Below are positions 54,832 through 63,370 of a DNA stretch of 64,000 nucleotides, piece by piece. Each line of letters opens with the position of its first letter. The first letter of the stretch is position 1. The translations under genes and the position numbers were made by a program. This DNA comes from Phytopseudomonas daroniae (GTDB taxonomy: Bacteria > Pseudomonadota > Gammaproteobacteria > Pseudomonadales > Pseudomonadaceae). The notes below the pieces were generated by a model. The model worked only from the letters and a program-made list of their open reading frames with translations. It was not told where the DNA came from and made no database searches. The stretch spans positions 62,001 to 126,000 of the forward strand of contig NZ_QJUI01000015.1 in assembly GCF_004327285.1 (NCBI RefSeq), read 5' to 3'.

Positions 54832-55377
54832 TCAGAACCTGGCCGTGGATGAAAGCTGCAGCCACAATGAGAACAGGCCCAAGACCATCCAGAAGATGAT
54901 GAACAACCACGGTGAGCGCAGCGAGAATCTCAAGGATTTGTAGTAGCGCTCGTCGCTGGACTCATGCTCGCTAAACAGCGGCGACTGATCGTAGGTGTGG
55001 CCGAACTTCGGCTCGCTACGCAGTAAGTGCTGCTGCTTGAAATGCCAATGGCTGATGATGGCCGAGGAGGCTCTGATGCCGGGCCAGGCATGCAGCGAGT
55101 TGACGATCCCGAGCAGCGCCAGCATCGTAGGTACCACCAGGGTAAACAGATCACCCCAGGTAGGATTCGAGTTCGCCATGGAGGAGGCGTAGGCGATGAC
55201 CAGAAAAGACTGTGCTGCCAGATAGGCGTTGGTGCGATCCGCCAGCAGATGGGTCTCGTACTGGATTTCCCGCCGGTAGAAATCCAGCCGCTCCTTCGGT
55301 GTACCGAACATTAACGAATCCGACATCTCGTTGTCAGCGGAAGGATTCGAGTCTGTAGAAGCAATGATTCTGGACAC
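54832..55377 (-). CDS. hypothetical three-helix membrane protein
   Basis: The 181-residue protein has polar ends and hydrophobic segments near 50-70, 74-95 and 156-176. ERLDFYRREIQYETHLLADRTNAYLAAQSF precedes the first. I do not recognise a family; the layout recalls small 2-3 helix effectors or signalling proteins, but no motif supports it. GTG 55377 gives the longest frame; ATG 55326 is the alternative start. It is monocistronic. Confidence 0.62.
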   Translation of the reverse strand: MSRIIASTDSNPSADNEMSDSLMFGTPKERLDFYRREIQYETHLLADRTNAYLAAQSFLVIAYASSMANSNPTWGDLFTLVVPTMLALLGIVNSLHAWPGIRASSAIISHWHFKQQHLLRSEPKFGHTYDQSPLFSEHESSDERYYKSLRFSLRSPWLFIIFWMVLGLFSLWLQLSSTARF

Positions 55378-55596
55378 GTAGAGCTACCACACAGGATTGA
55401 TGAAAGGGGCGACAAGTCCGAGCCTCTAGAAGTGAGCGGACTTACTGCCAAACCTGAGCAGGCTGCCCGGCAGCGAATTGGCCGCCGTGAATGCAATCAA
55501 GAATATTGCAGCCTCATGGTCATGGGTAACGGCACGCTGAAGTTCTTAAGCCTCTGGCACGCCAATACCATCGCCACTTCCTGCGGCAAATGTCGA

Positions 55597-56763
55597 CTAG
55601 GGCCGCAGGATAACCTTGCGGCATTCGTCGTCCTGTTTGTCGAACATTCGGTAGCCTTCGGCAGCATCGGACAGATTCATACGGTGGCTGATGATGATTT
55701 CCGGCTGCAGCACGCCGCTCTGGATACGCTCCAGCAAATCCGGTAGCAGGCCATGAACATGGGTCTGCCCCATCTTGAAGGTCAGCCCCTTGTCGAACGC
55801 ATCGCCAAACAGGAAGCCATGGATGAAGCCGGCATAGACACCGGGCACGCTCACCGTGCCGCCGCGTCGCACGGCTGCTATGCACTGGCGCAACGCTTTG
55901 CCGCTGCTGCCTTCCAGCTTGAGCTGGGTCAGCAGGGTTTCGGTAGCGCTGCCCTTGGCTTCGAAGCCCACCGCATCGATTGCCGCATCAACGCCACGGT
56001 AACCCTCGGTCTGTTCGATGATCGCCTCGGCGGGATCATCGATCTCGTCGAAGTTGATCGGAATCACCCCGTAGGTCGCCTGTGCGTAGGCCAGCCGGTA
56101 GGGTTGCTGATCGACCATGAAGATTTGCCGTGCGCCCAGCATGCGCGCGCACGCCGCCGCCATCAGACCGACCGGGCCGGCGCCATAGATCGCGACGCTG
56201 CTGTCTTCACGTACACCGCCATTGATTACCGCCTGGTAACCGGTCGGCAGGATGTCGGTCAGAAACAGCACACGCTCGTCATCGAGCTCATCGGGAATCT
56301 TGAATGGCCCGGCATTGGCCTTCGGCACGCGAACCAGCTCGGCCTGGCCGCCCGGCATGCCGCCATACAGATGGCTGTAACCGAACAATGCGGCGCCTGA
56401 CGGAATCTGCTTCTTGTTGATGATCGCGCCGCGACCGGTGTTGGTGGTTTCGCAGGCGGCGTACAGGTTCATGTCGCAGAAGAAGCAGCTGCCGCAGGCG
56501 ATCACGAAGGGCACGATCACCCGATCGCCCTTGCTCACCGCCGTCACGGCGCTGCCGACCTCCTCGACGATGCCCATGAACTCGTGCCCAAACACGTCGC
56601 CATGCTTCACCTGAGGAATCTTGCCGCGGTACAAGTGCAGATCCGAACCACAGATGGCCGTGGCGGTGACGCGCAGGATGATGTCATCCGGCTCCTGGAT
56701 GATGGGGTCGTCTACGTTGTCGACGCGAACGTCGTGGCTGCCGTGATAGGTCAATGCGCGCAT
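55597..56763 (-). CDS. zinc-dependent alcohol dehydrogenase (formaldehyde dehydrogenase-like)
   Basis: The 388-residue enzyme has catalytic zinc ligands C38 (CGSDLH) and H60 (GHEFMG), structural zinc cysteines C90, C93, C96 and C104, and the NAD motif GAGPVG. Its length and sequence (SATETLLTQ insertion, KTF-like extension) fit the formaldehyde dehydrogenase-like MDR group. ATG 56763 follows GGAGATC. It ends near no obvious partner; the uptake operon starts 134 bases upstream in genome order. Substrate unknown. Confidence 0.9.
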   Translation of the reverse strand: MRALTYHGSHDVRVDNVDDPIIQEPDDIILRVTATAICGSDLHLYRGKIPQVKHGDVFGHEFMGIVEEVGSAVTAVSKGDRVIVPFVIACGSCFFCDMNLYAACETTNTGRGAIINKKQIPSGAALFGYSHLYGGMPGGQAELVRVPKANAGPFKIPDELDDERVLFLTDILPTGYQAVINGGVREDSSVAIYGAGPVGLMAAACARMLGARQIFMVDQQPYRLAYAQATYGVIPINFDEIDDPAEAIIEQTEGYRGVDAAIDAVGFEAKGSATETLLTQLKLEGSSGKALRQCIAAVRRGGTVSVPGVYAGFIHGFLFGDAFDKGLTFKMGQTHVHGLLPDLLERIQSGVLQPEIIISHRMNLSDAAEGYRMFDKQDDECRKVILRP

Positions 56764-56897
56764 GCTGATCTCCGGAACGTGGGGTTGCTGGTGCCTGTTC
56801 TAGATACCGAGAAATCCCCTCGCGTTAAGTTCAGGCATGAGGATGAGTGGCCAACATCCGCCCCGCGTCCACAGTACCGAGCGATGCTGCTCCGCAG

Positions 56898-57920
56898 CTA
56901 TTGGCGCCGCTTGAGCAGAGCGATAAAGAACAGCCCACCGAGCGCCGCCGTGGCGATGCCTATGGGCAGATCTTCCGGCGCGATCAACGTGCGCGCGGCG
57001 ACATCCACCCAGACCAGAAACAATGCGCCCAGCAAGCCGCTGACGGGGATCAGGCGGCGATGCTCGGCGCCGACCAGCGCACGGGCCATGTGCGGCACCA
57101 TCAGGCCGACGAAACCGATGGCGCCGGACAGCGACACCAGCACGCCGGTCAACAGCGATGTGCAGACGAATACCTGCAAGCGCAGCCGCTTGCCGCTGAA
57201 ACCCAGGCTCACGGCGGTCTGCTCGCCACTCATCAACGCATTCAGGCCGCGCGACAAGATCAGCAGTGCCACGAAACCAAGCGTCACGCAGATAGCCGGC
57301 AGCCAGATCACTTCCCAGCGCGCGGCCCCCAAACCGCCCAGCATCCAGAACACCACCGATGCCGCAGCGTGGTGGTCGCCGGTGTAGAGCAGCAGGTTGA
57401 CCAGCGCCATCAGCACGAAAGACACCGCAACGCCGGCCAGCAGCAGCCGGTCGCTGTCCAGGCGACCACTGCGACGGGCAACCGCCAGCACCAGCAGCAT
57501 GCTGCCTGCCGCCCCGACGAAGGCAGCCAGCGGCAGGCTGAACACACCGAGGAATTCCCCCAGGTAAAGCACCACCAGCACCGCACCGAGCGCCGCGCCC
57601 GAGCTGACGCCAAGCAGATGGGGGTCGGCCAGTGGGTTGCGTGTTACCGCCTGCAGCGCGGTACCGACCAGGGCCAGGCCAGCGCCGACCAGCGCGCCGA
57701 GCAGCACCCGCGGTGCACGGATCAGCCAGACGATATGCTCCTGGCTGCGGCTCCATTCAGCCCCCAGCTCCAGGCCCAGTTGCCTGCCGATGATCCCCCA
57801 GACATTGCCCAGCGGCACCGACGCCGGGCCGAACCCCAGAGCGATCACGCAGGAGATCGACAAGGCGACCAACAGGCCGATGATCAGCAATCTATAGGCC
57901 GCTGCGCTGCGTACCGGCAT
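56898..57920 (-). CDS. FecCD-family ABC permease (BtuC-like)
   Basis: The 340-residue protein has about ten helices of the FecCD/BtuC type, with RAPRVLLGALVGAGLALVGTALQAVTRNPLADPHLLGVSSGA and GFVGLMVPHMARALVGAEHR, two standard motifs. ATG 57920 overlaps the binding-protein stop (TGATG). It is the last gene of the riboswitch-headed operon and probably forms the corrinoid channel. A siderophore substrate is the alternative. Confidence 0.93.
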   Translation of the reverse strand: MPVRSAAAYRLLIIGLLVALSISCVIALGFGPASVPLGNVWGIIGRQLGLELGAEWSRSQEHIVWLIRAPRVLLGALVGAGLALVGTALQAVTRNPLADPHLLGVSSGAALGAVLVVLYLGEFLGVFSLPLAAFVGAAGSMLLVLAVARRSGRLDSDRLLLAGVAVSFVLMALVNLLLYTGDHHAAASVVFWMLGGLGAARWEVIWLPAICVTLGFVALLILSRGLNALMSGEQTAVSLGFSGKRLRLQVFVCTSLLTGVLVSLSGAIGFVGLMVPHMARALVGAEHRRLIPVSGLLGALFLVWVDVAARTLIAPEDLPIGIATAALGGLFFIALLKRRQ

Positions 57921-58891
57921 CAGTGCTGCCCACTCTGGAACGACTGCGGATGCAGGCCGGCGGCGATCTTCTCGATGGCCTTGGCGTTGTCCACCGACGG
58001 CGTGACTTCCAGGTAGGACAGCACGACGAAACGCTGCTCGCGGATCGCCGTCATCGCCTGCAAGGCCGGATTGCTCAGCAGGAAGTCACGCTTCTGCTGC
58101 CAGGAGCGTGGGCCGTAGTCGACGATCACGATCACCTCGGGGTCGCGTTCCACCACGCTTTCCCAGTTCACTTGCGTCCAGCTGGCCGTGACATCGTCCA
58201 TCACGTTGTGTCCGCCCGCCGTTTCGATCAGTGCCTGAGGCATGCCCATGCGCCCGGACGTGGTCGGCCGATCTTCACCGCTGTCGTAGAGGAAAACCCG
58301 CGGCGTACTGCCGGCCTGCTTCACGGCGGCATGAACCGCCTCGATACGCTCGCGCAACTCGCCGACCAGCGTCTCGGCCCGGTTCTCCACGGAGAAGATG
58401 CGCCCGAGGTTGAGCAGGTCACGGTACAGGTCATCCAGGCTGGCGCCCTGCTGCTCCATCACCCAGGAGCAGGATTCGCTGAGTTCGTAGACGGGTATGC
58501 CGAAAGGCTGCAAAGTCGCAGGAGTGACCGCGCCACCGACGCGCATGCCGTAATTCCAGCCGGCGAAGTACAGATCCGCGTCGACGTTCAGCAAGGTCTC
58601 CATGGAGGGATAACGGCTGGCCAGTTCGGGCACATCGCCGAGCGCATCCTTGAAGGCTGGATCCAGGGTTTTCCAGCCGCTGATGCCGGTGTAGCCGGCC
58701 ATACGGTCGCGCAGGCCGAGGGTGATCAGCATGCTCGTCATGTTGATGTCGTGGCTGACCACGCGTTGGGGTGCCTGATCGAAGGTCACATCGCGGTCAC
58801 AGCTGCGTACCGTGAGTGGATAGTCGCTGGCGGCAGCCGGTAGCGCGAGCAGAGCCAGCAACAGGCCAGAGAGGTGTCTGAAGGTCGTCAT
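57920..58891 (-). CDS. periplasmic cobalamin/siderophore-type binding protein (BtuF-like)
   Basis: The 323-residue protein has a signal peptide ending near LPAAAS and the helical-backbone type III binding fold (RVVSHDINMTSMLITLGL, LNVDADLYFAGW, NWESVVERDPEVIVIVDYG). The name BtuF-like rests on the riboswitch. ATG 58891 overlaps the ATPase stop by four bases. It hands its ligand to the FecCD permease encoded next. Confidence 0.88.
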   Translation of the reverse strand: MTTFRHLSGLLLALLALPAAASDYPLTVRSCDRDVTFDQAPQRVVSHDINMTSMLITLGLRDRMAGYTGISGWKTLDPAFKDALGDVPELASRYPSMETLLNVDADLYFAGWNYGMRVGGAVTPATLQPFGIPVYELSESCSWVMEQQGASLDDLYRDLLNLGRIFSVENRAETLVGELRERIEAVHAAVKQAGSTPRVFLYDSGEDRPTTSGRMGMPQALIETAGGHNVMDDVTASWTQVNWESVVERDPEVIVIVDYGPRSWQQKRDFLLSNPALQAMTAIREQRFVVLSYLEVTPSVDNAKAIEKIAAGLHPQSFQSGQH

Positions 58892-59670
58892 TGAGTAATC
58901 CAGGTGATACGTGGATAGGCATGCAGCGGATGTCTGTCGACCAATGCCTGCACGCCGAATACGCGCTGCAACAGCTCGGCGCTCAGCACCTCGACGGGTG
59001 TGCCACTGGCGACCAGGCGACCGTCGGCCATTACGTAGAGGCGGTTGCAGAAGGCCGCCGCCAGGTTCAGGTCGTGAAAGCTGGCCAGTGTGCTCAGGCC
59101 CAGACTGCGCAGGTGCTGCAACAATTCCAGTTGGTAACGCGGATCGAGGTGGTTGGTCGGCTCGTCGAGGATCAGCAGGCCAGGTTGCTGCACCAGGGCG
59201 CGGGCCAGCAACACGCGCTGCTTTTCACCGCCGGACAGAGTGGCGAAAGTCTGTCTCGCCAGCGCGCTCAAGCCGACCTGCTGCAGCGCCCGAACCACGA
59301 GTGCGGCGTCCTCGGCGCTGTCGCCGTCGAACAGCCCCTGGTGCGGTGTGCGCCCCATGGCGACTATATCTCCGACGCTGAGGCCGAACTCCTGGGGAAA
59401 CTCCTGCAGCACCACGGCGATACGTTGCGCACTCCAGCGCGGTGTCCGCCGCCAGAGATCCTCGCCATCGAGGTGCAGGCTCCCGCTCGCCGGCTCGCTC
59501 GACCGGTAGGCGCAGCGCAACAGACTGGTCTTGCCGCTGCCGTTGGGGCCGATAAGGCCGACGAACTCGCCCTCGTCGATGTGCAGATCGATATCCTGCA
59601 ACAGCCAGCGTGGCCCGCTGCGCCGGATATCGACGGCCCAGGACAGCTTCTCGATGCTTAGCGTCGACAT
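58888..59670 (-). CDS. ABC transporter ATP-binding protein (BtuD/FepC-like)
   Basis: The 260-residue ATPase has Walker A GPNGSGKT, signature LSGGEKQR, Walker B LLILDEPTNHLD and the switch histidine in SFHD. It is the energy unit of the riboswitch-headed operon, 51 bases after the receptor gene, and overlaps the binding-protein gene. ATG 59670. Confidence 0.94.
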   Translation of the reverse strand: MSTLSIEKLSWAVDIRRSGPRWLLQDIDLHIDEGEFVGLIGPNGSGKTSLLRCAYRSSEPASGSLHLDGEDLWRRTPRWSAQRIAVVLQEFPQEFGLSVGDIVAMGRTPHQGLFDGDSAEDAALVVRALQQVGLSALARQTFATLSGGEKQRVLLARALVQQPGLLILDEPTNHLDPRYQLELLQHLRSLGLSTLASFHDLNLAAAFCNRLYVMADGRLVASGTPVEVLSAELLQRVFGVQALVDRHPLHAYPRITWITQ

Positions 59671-59721
59671 GCCAAACTCCTGCTCATGAGCGCACCGGCG
59701 AGTTGACCGGTGCGCCGGCGT

Positions 59722-61860
59722 TTAGAAGCTGTAGTCAGCCGTGACGAAGAACGAGCGCGGCTCGCCCAGGTACCATTGCCGCCCATTGTTGCTGGTGGTA
59801 GTGGCGTACTGGCGGTCGAACAGATTGTTCAACTGCAGGCCGAGAGTCAGATCCGGCTGCAGGTGCCAGTCGAAATTGGCATCGACCACGGTGTAGCTCG
59901 GCACGCTGACGGTGTTGGCGTTATCCGCATAGCGGCTGTCCACATAACGCGCACCAGCACCGGCACTGAAGCGCTCGGCGAAATCCTTGCTCAGCCACAG
60001 GTTGGCGGAACGACGCGGCACGTTGGTTGGGCGATTGCCCTGGAAATCGTTGCTACCGCTGACGAATTCATCGTATTCGGCGCGCACCAGCGCGGCGTTG
60101 GCAGACAATTGCACGGCATAGGGCAGGCGCAGCTCGAGGCTCGCCTCGATACCATCCGAGGATTGCTGGCCGACCTGCTGCTGGACGGTCGGGTTGCCTG
60201 GGTCAGTGCTGAGCAGCTTCTTCTTGACGATGTGATAGGCCGCCAGCGTCCATTCGCCACGGTTATCGAAGAACTGCTGCTTGATCCCTACTTCGGTCTG
60301 CTTCGCCGTGCTCAAGTCCCACTGTTGCTGGCCTGCGTTGAGGGTCAGCAGGTTGCTGACACCTTCGGTGCTGGTCGCGTACTGGCCGTACACAGACAGA
60401 TCCTCCGTCACCGCGAACACCAGGCCGGCGCGCCAGTTATTGCCGGTCAGGCTGCGGTCGCTGCGGGTGCCCGCGAGCAGGTCATCGCGGTTCAGATGCA
60501 CCTGATCACGGCGCACACCGGTAATCAGAGAGAGCTGTTCGGTAAGTTGTGTACGATTTTCCGCGAACAGCGAGAATTGACGAGCCTGATTGGCCTCACG
60601 GGAGCGGTACGGATCGGTGCTGACATATTCACCACCACCCGGCCGCCCAAGCGGGACGATGTCTCTGTAGGTATTACCGAAATCATGCTTGCGCACGAAA
60701 CGAATGGAGTTGTAGTCGGCCCCGAGCACGGTCTGGCTATCGAGTCCGAACAGCGAGTGCTTCAAGGTGAACGTCTGGCGATCACCAATCTGCTCCTGTG
60801 TCTGCTTGATGCTGATGAAGTCGCTACGCTCGACCAGATCACCAGGCTGCCAGGTATAGGTTTCCGCATTGCGCCAGCGGCGCTGGGTCTTGAGGAAATA
60901 CAGCTGGTTGCTGGCACTCAGGCTGTCGCTGATAGTCCAGTCGGTAACCAGCCGAGTCGACTGATCGTTGTACTGCACCGTGGCGTTATCGACGTTGTAA
61001 TTACGCTCGCGCAGGCTCTCGCGGTAGTGGCCGTCCACCAGCGGTGTACCGAAATACTGCTGCGGTTCCAGGTCGCCGTAATCGTGGCTGAGGGTGAAGC
61101 TCAGGTCGTCCGTCGCCTCCCAGCGCAGCGCGGCGCTGATGGCCAGGCTCCGCGAATCGCCACGATCGACCCAGCCATTGCTGGCCTGCTGGTTGAGGTT
61201 GAAGCGGTAGCTCAGGCTGTCGCTCAAAGAGCCGCCGCTGTCGAACGCCGCCTGCCGACGATCATCGGAGCCGTAGCCCAGGCGCACGCGATTGCGGATC
61301 TCGCCTTCGAAAGGTTTCTTCGGCACCACGTTGACCACCGCGCCAGTCGCACCCTCGCCGTACAGCACCGAGGCCGGGCCGCGCAGGATGTCGATGCGCT
61401 CGACCGACCAGGTATCGACCGGAAAGGTCACGGTGCCGGCACCGACGTAAAGACGCGTGCCGTCATACAGCTGCATGGTCGAACTGTGCCCAGTGAAACC
61501 CCGCGCGGACAGCGCGGTACCGCCATTGCCTGGCGTGCCGATGAAGGTGATGCCGGGCGAACGGGTGACCGCCTCCTGGACGGTGGCGTTGTTGCGTTTC
61601 TGAATCTGCTCGGCACCGATACTTGTCACGCTCGCCGGCGTTTCCAGTGGTGTCAGGTTCAGGCGCGAACCGGTCGTGGCAGGCGTATGCAAGTCGGGCG
61701 ACGCCGACTCGTCCGCAGTGCCGGTAATCGCCGTTGAAGGCAAGGCCAGGGCCTCGTCCGGCTCGGCGGCCTGAATAGGCAGGGCGAGAAACACGCAGGG
61801 CACCAGGCCCACACGCAGGGATTTGCCCGACAGGGCATCGAACAGGGAATATCGGGACAT
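59722..61860 (-). CDS. TonB-dependent outer-membrane receptor (BtuB-like function)
   Basis: The 712-residue protein has an N-terminal signal peptide (ALPIQA), a plug domain (about 60-165, ETPASVTSIGAEQIQ, LRGPASVLYGEGATGAVVNVV) and a 22-strand barrel ending with the terminal phenylalanine DYSF. Sequence style is that of siderophore receptors, yet the cobalamin riboswitch upstream suggests corrinoids. ATG 61860 is used; the frame upstream is riboswitch RNA. It is the first gene of the four-gene operon. Confidence 0.9.
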   Translation of the reverse strand: MSRYSLFDALSGKSLRVGLVPCVFLALPIQAAEPDEALALPSTAITGTADESASPDLHTPATTGSRLNLTPLETPASVTSIGAEQIQKRNNATVQEAVTRSPGITFIGTPGNGGTALSARGFTGHSSTMQLYDGTRLYVGAGTVTFPVDTWSVERIDILRGPASVLYGEGATGAVVNVVPKKPFEGEIRNRVRLGYGSDDRRQAAFDSGGSLSDSLSYRFNLNQQASNGWVDRGDSRSLAISAALRWEATDDLSFTLSHDYGDLEPQQYFGTPLVDGHYRESLRERNYNVDNATVQYNDQSTRLVTDWTISDSLSASNQLYFLKTQRRWRNAETYTWQPGDLVERSDFISIKQTQEQIGDRQTFTLKHSLFGLDSQTVLGADYNSIRFVRKHDFGNTYRDIVPLGRPGGGEYVSTDPYRSREANQARQFSLFAENRTQLTEQLSLITGVRRDQVHLNRDDLLAGTRSDRSLTGNNWRAGLVFAVTEDLSVYGQYATSTEGVSNLLTLNAGQQQWDLSTAKQTEVGIKQQFFDNRGEWTLAAYHIVKKKLLSTDPGNPTVQQQVGQQSSDGIEASLELRLPYAVQLSANAALVRAEYDEFVSGSNDFQGNRPTNVPRRSANLWLSKDFAERFSAGAGARYVDSRYADNANTVSVPSYTVVDANFDWHLQPDLTLGLQLNNLFDRQYATTTSNNGRQWYLGEPRSFFVTADYSF

Positions 61861-61984
61861 GTCGTTCCACTCGAAACAGGAATGAATGAATCCCGGAGGG
61901 AACAACGCATAGGGAATCGCAGGCGCAGAAAGCCCACGGAAACCGGCCTGCGCCCGCCCACCGCGGGTTTGCCAAACTGAAGTT

Positions 61985-62145
61985 TCGGGCCGGTCTCCGG
62001 GCTCGCGAGGGTCATGAAGCATTCACCTTCCCATGCCGTGGCACAGTGGTCTTTCGAATGCTTCGCTCGCATACCGTTGCGGGGGCAGCGCCGGACTGAT
62101 CAATTGCATGACGAACCGGCTTCCCGTTTCACCCCATGCACGACG
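61985..62145 (-). ncRNA. cobalamin riboswitch (AdoCbl/B12 class)
   Basis: Read on the minus strand, GGTGAAACGGGAAGCCGGT at the 5' side and CGCTGCCCCCGCAACGGTA in the middle are hallmark segments, followed by GACCACTG, GGGAAGGTG and the B12 box AGCCCGGAGACCGGCC (61988-62003). The order and spacing match cobalamin riboswitches. It precedes the TonB receptor start by about 125 bases. Its ligand binding should lower expression of the operon. Confidence 0.93.
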
Positions 62146-62288
62146 ACATGGGACACCTGAAACTGGCGCGCATCTGACCATCGAAGCGTCGAGCCGTCAA
62201 TCGTTGCCATGCGGCTCGCTCGATCCATGCGCCACGGGATCGCATGCTGAGATAACATCGCCGGGCCCGGATTGGCAGGAAACACGCA

Positions 62289-63332
62289 ATGAGCAAACAC
62301 GATGATCGACCGACCACCCAGCGCCCCTCTGCCATCCCAGGCAAAGCGCCTACGCTGGCGGACGTGGCCAAGGTCGCCGGGGTTTCGCCGATCACCGTGT
62401 CGCGCACCCTCAATCAGCCGGAGATCGTCCGCCCGGAGCTGCGCGAAAAGGTCTTTCGTGCCGTGCACAAGACCGGCTACGTGCCGGCCATGCTCACGGG
62501 CGTGGCCGAACAGCGCAGTCGGCTGATTTCCCTGCTGGTGCCGACCATCGCCAATTCGATCTTCTCGGACACGGTGCAGGCGCTGATCGACACCCTGACC
62601 GAAGCCGGCCACGAAACCCTGATCGGCCTGACCAACTACTCCGCCGAGCGCGAGGAACAATTGCTCGATGCCATTCTGCGGCGGCGGCCCGATGGCATCG
62701 TGCTGACCGGCACCCTGCACACCAAGGCCAGCCGCACGCGCCTGTCACGCTCGGGCATTCCCATCGTCGAGTCCTGGGATCTCGCGCCCAGGCCGCTGGA
62801 CATGCTGGTGGGCTTTTCCCACGAGGCGGTCGGTGTGGCCATCGCGCGTTACCTGACGGGCAAGGGCTATCGCCGCTTCGCCGTGGTGACCCTGGATGAC
62901 CCGCGCGGCCACCGGCGCTGCGACAGCCTGATCAGCGAACTCGCCAGCCAAGGTATTGCCGGCGTGCCCCGCGTGGTACTGCCGCCACCGGCGACGGTAA
63001 ACCTCGGGCGCAAGGGCCTGCAGCGTCTGCTCGCATCCGGCGAACGTCCCGATGTGGTGGTGTGCAGTTCCGACACCCTGGCCCACGGCATTCTGGAAGA
63101 AGCCACCGAACTGGGCATTCGCGTGCCGCAAGACCTGGCTGTGATGGGCTTTGGCGATCTGAGCACCGCCGCGCACTTGCACCCGGCGCTCTCCACCGTG
63201 TGCATCAACGGCGCGGACATTGGTATCCAGGCAGCCCGTGCGCTGGTGCAGCGCCTCGATCATCCGCATGAAGAGCCGGTGAAAGTACGCATCGACACCG
63301 GCTTCAGGATCATCGAGCGGCATAGTGCCTAG
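62289..63332 (+). CDS. LacI-family transcriptional regulator (GntR-gluconate type)
   Basis: The 347-residue regulator has a LacI helix-turn-helix near 22-42 (TLADVAKVAGVSPITVSRTL) and a periplasmic-binding-protein-like effector domain (LISLLVPTIANSIFSDTVQAL). It resembles GntR-type repressors of gluconate and aldonate use. ATG 62289 follows AGGAA. It converges with the hydroxypyruvate isomerase gene, so its target may be the operon that gene belongs to. Effector unknown. Confidence 0.92.
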   Translation: MSKHDDRPTTQRPSAIPGKAPTLADVAKVAGVSPITVSRTLNQPEIVRPELREKVFRAVHKTGYVPAMLTGVAEQRSRLISLLVPTIANSIFSDTVQALIDTLTEAGHETLIGLTNYSAEREEQLLDAILRRRPDGIVLTGTLHTKASRTRLSRSGIPIVESWDLAPRPLDMLVGFSHEAVGVAIARYLTGKGYRRFAVVTLDDPRGHRRCDSLISELASQGIAGVPRVVLPPPATVNLGRKGLQRLLASGERPDVVVCSSDTLAHGILEEATELGIRVPQDLAVMGFGDLSTAAHLHPALSTVCINGADIGIQAARALVQRLDHPHEEPVKVRIDTGFRIIERHSA

Positions 63333-63370
63333 CGTGTTCTGTGCTTAACGATGCCAGCCCCAAGCACGCC

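Noticed and set aside
59710..61737. 675-codon plus-strand frame
   Set aside because: Antisense to the TonB receptor; the length reflects codon bias of the receptor and no family motif is seen.
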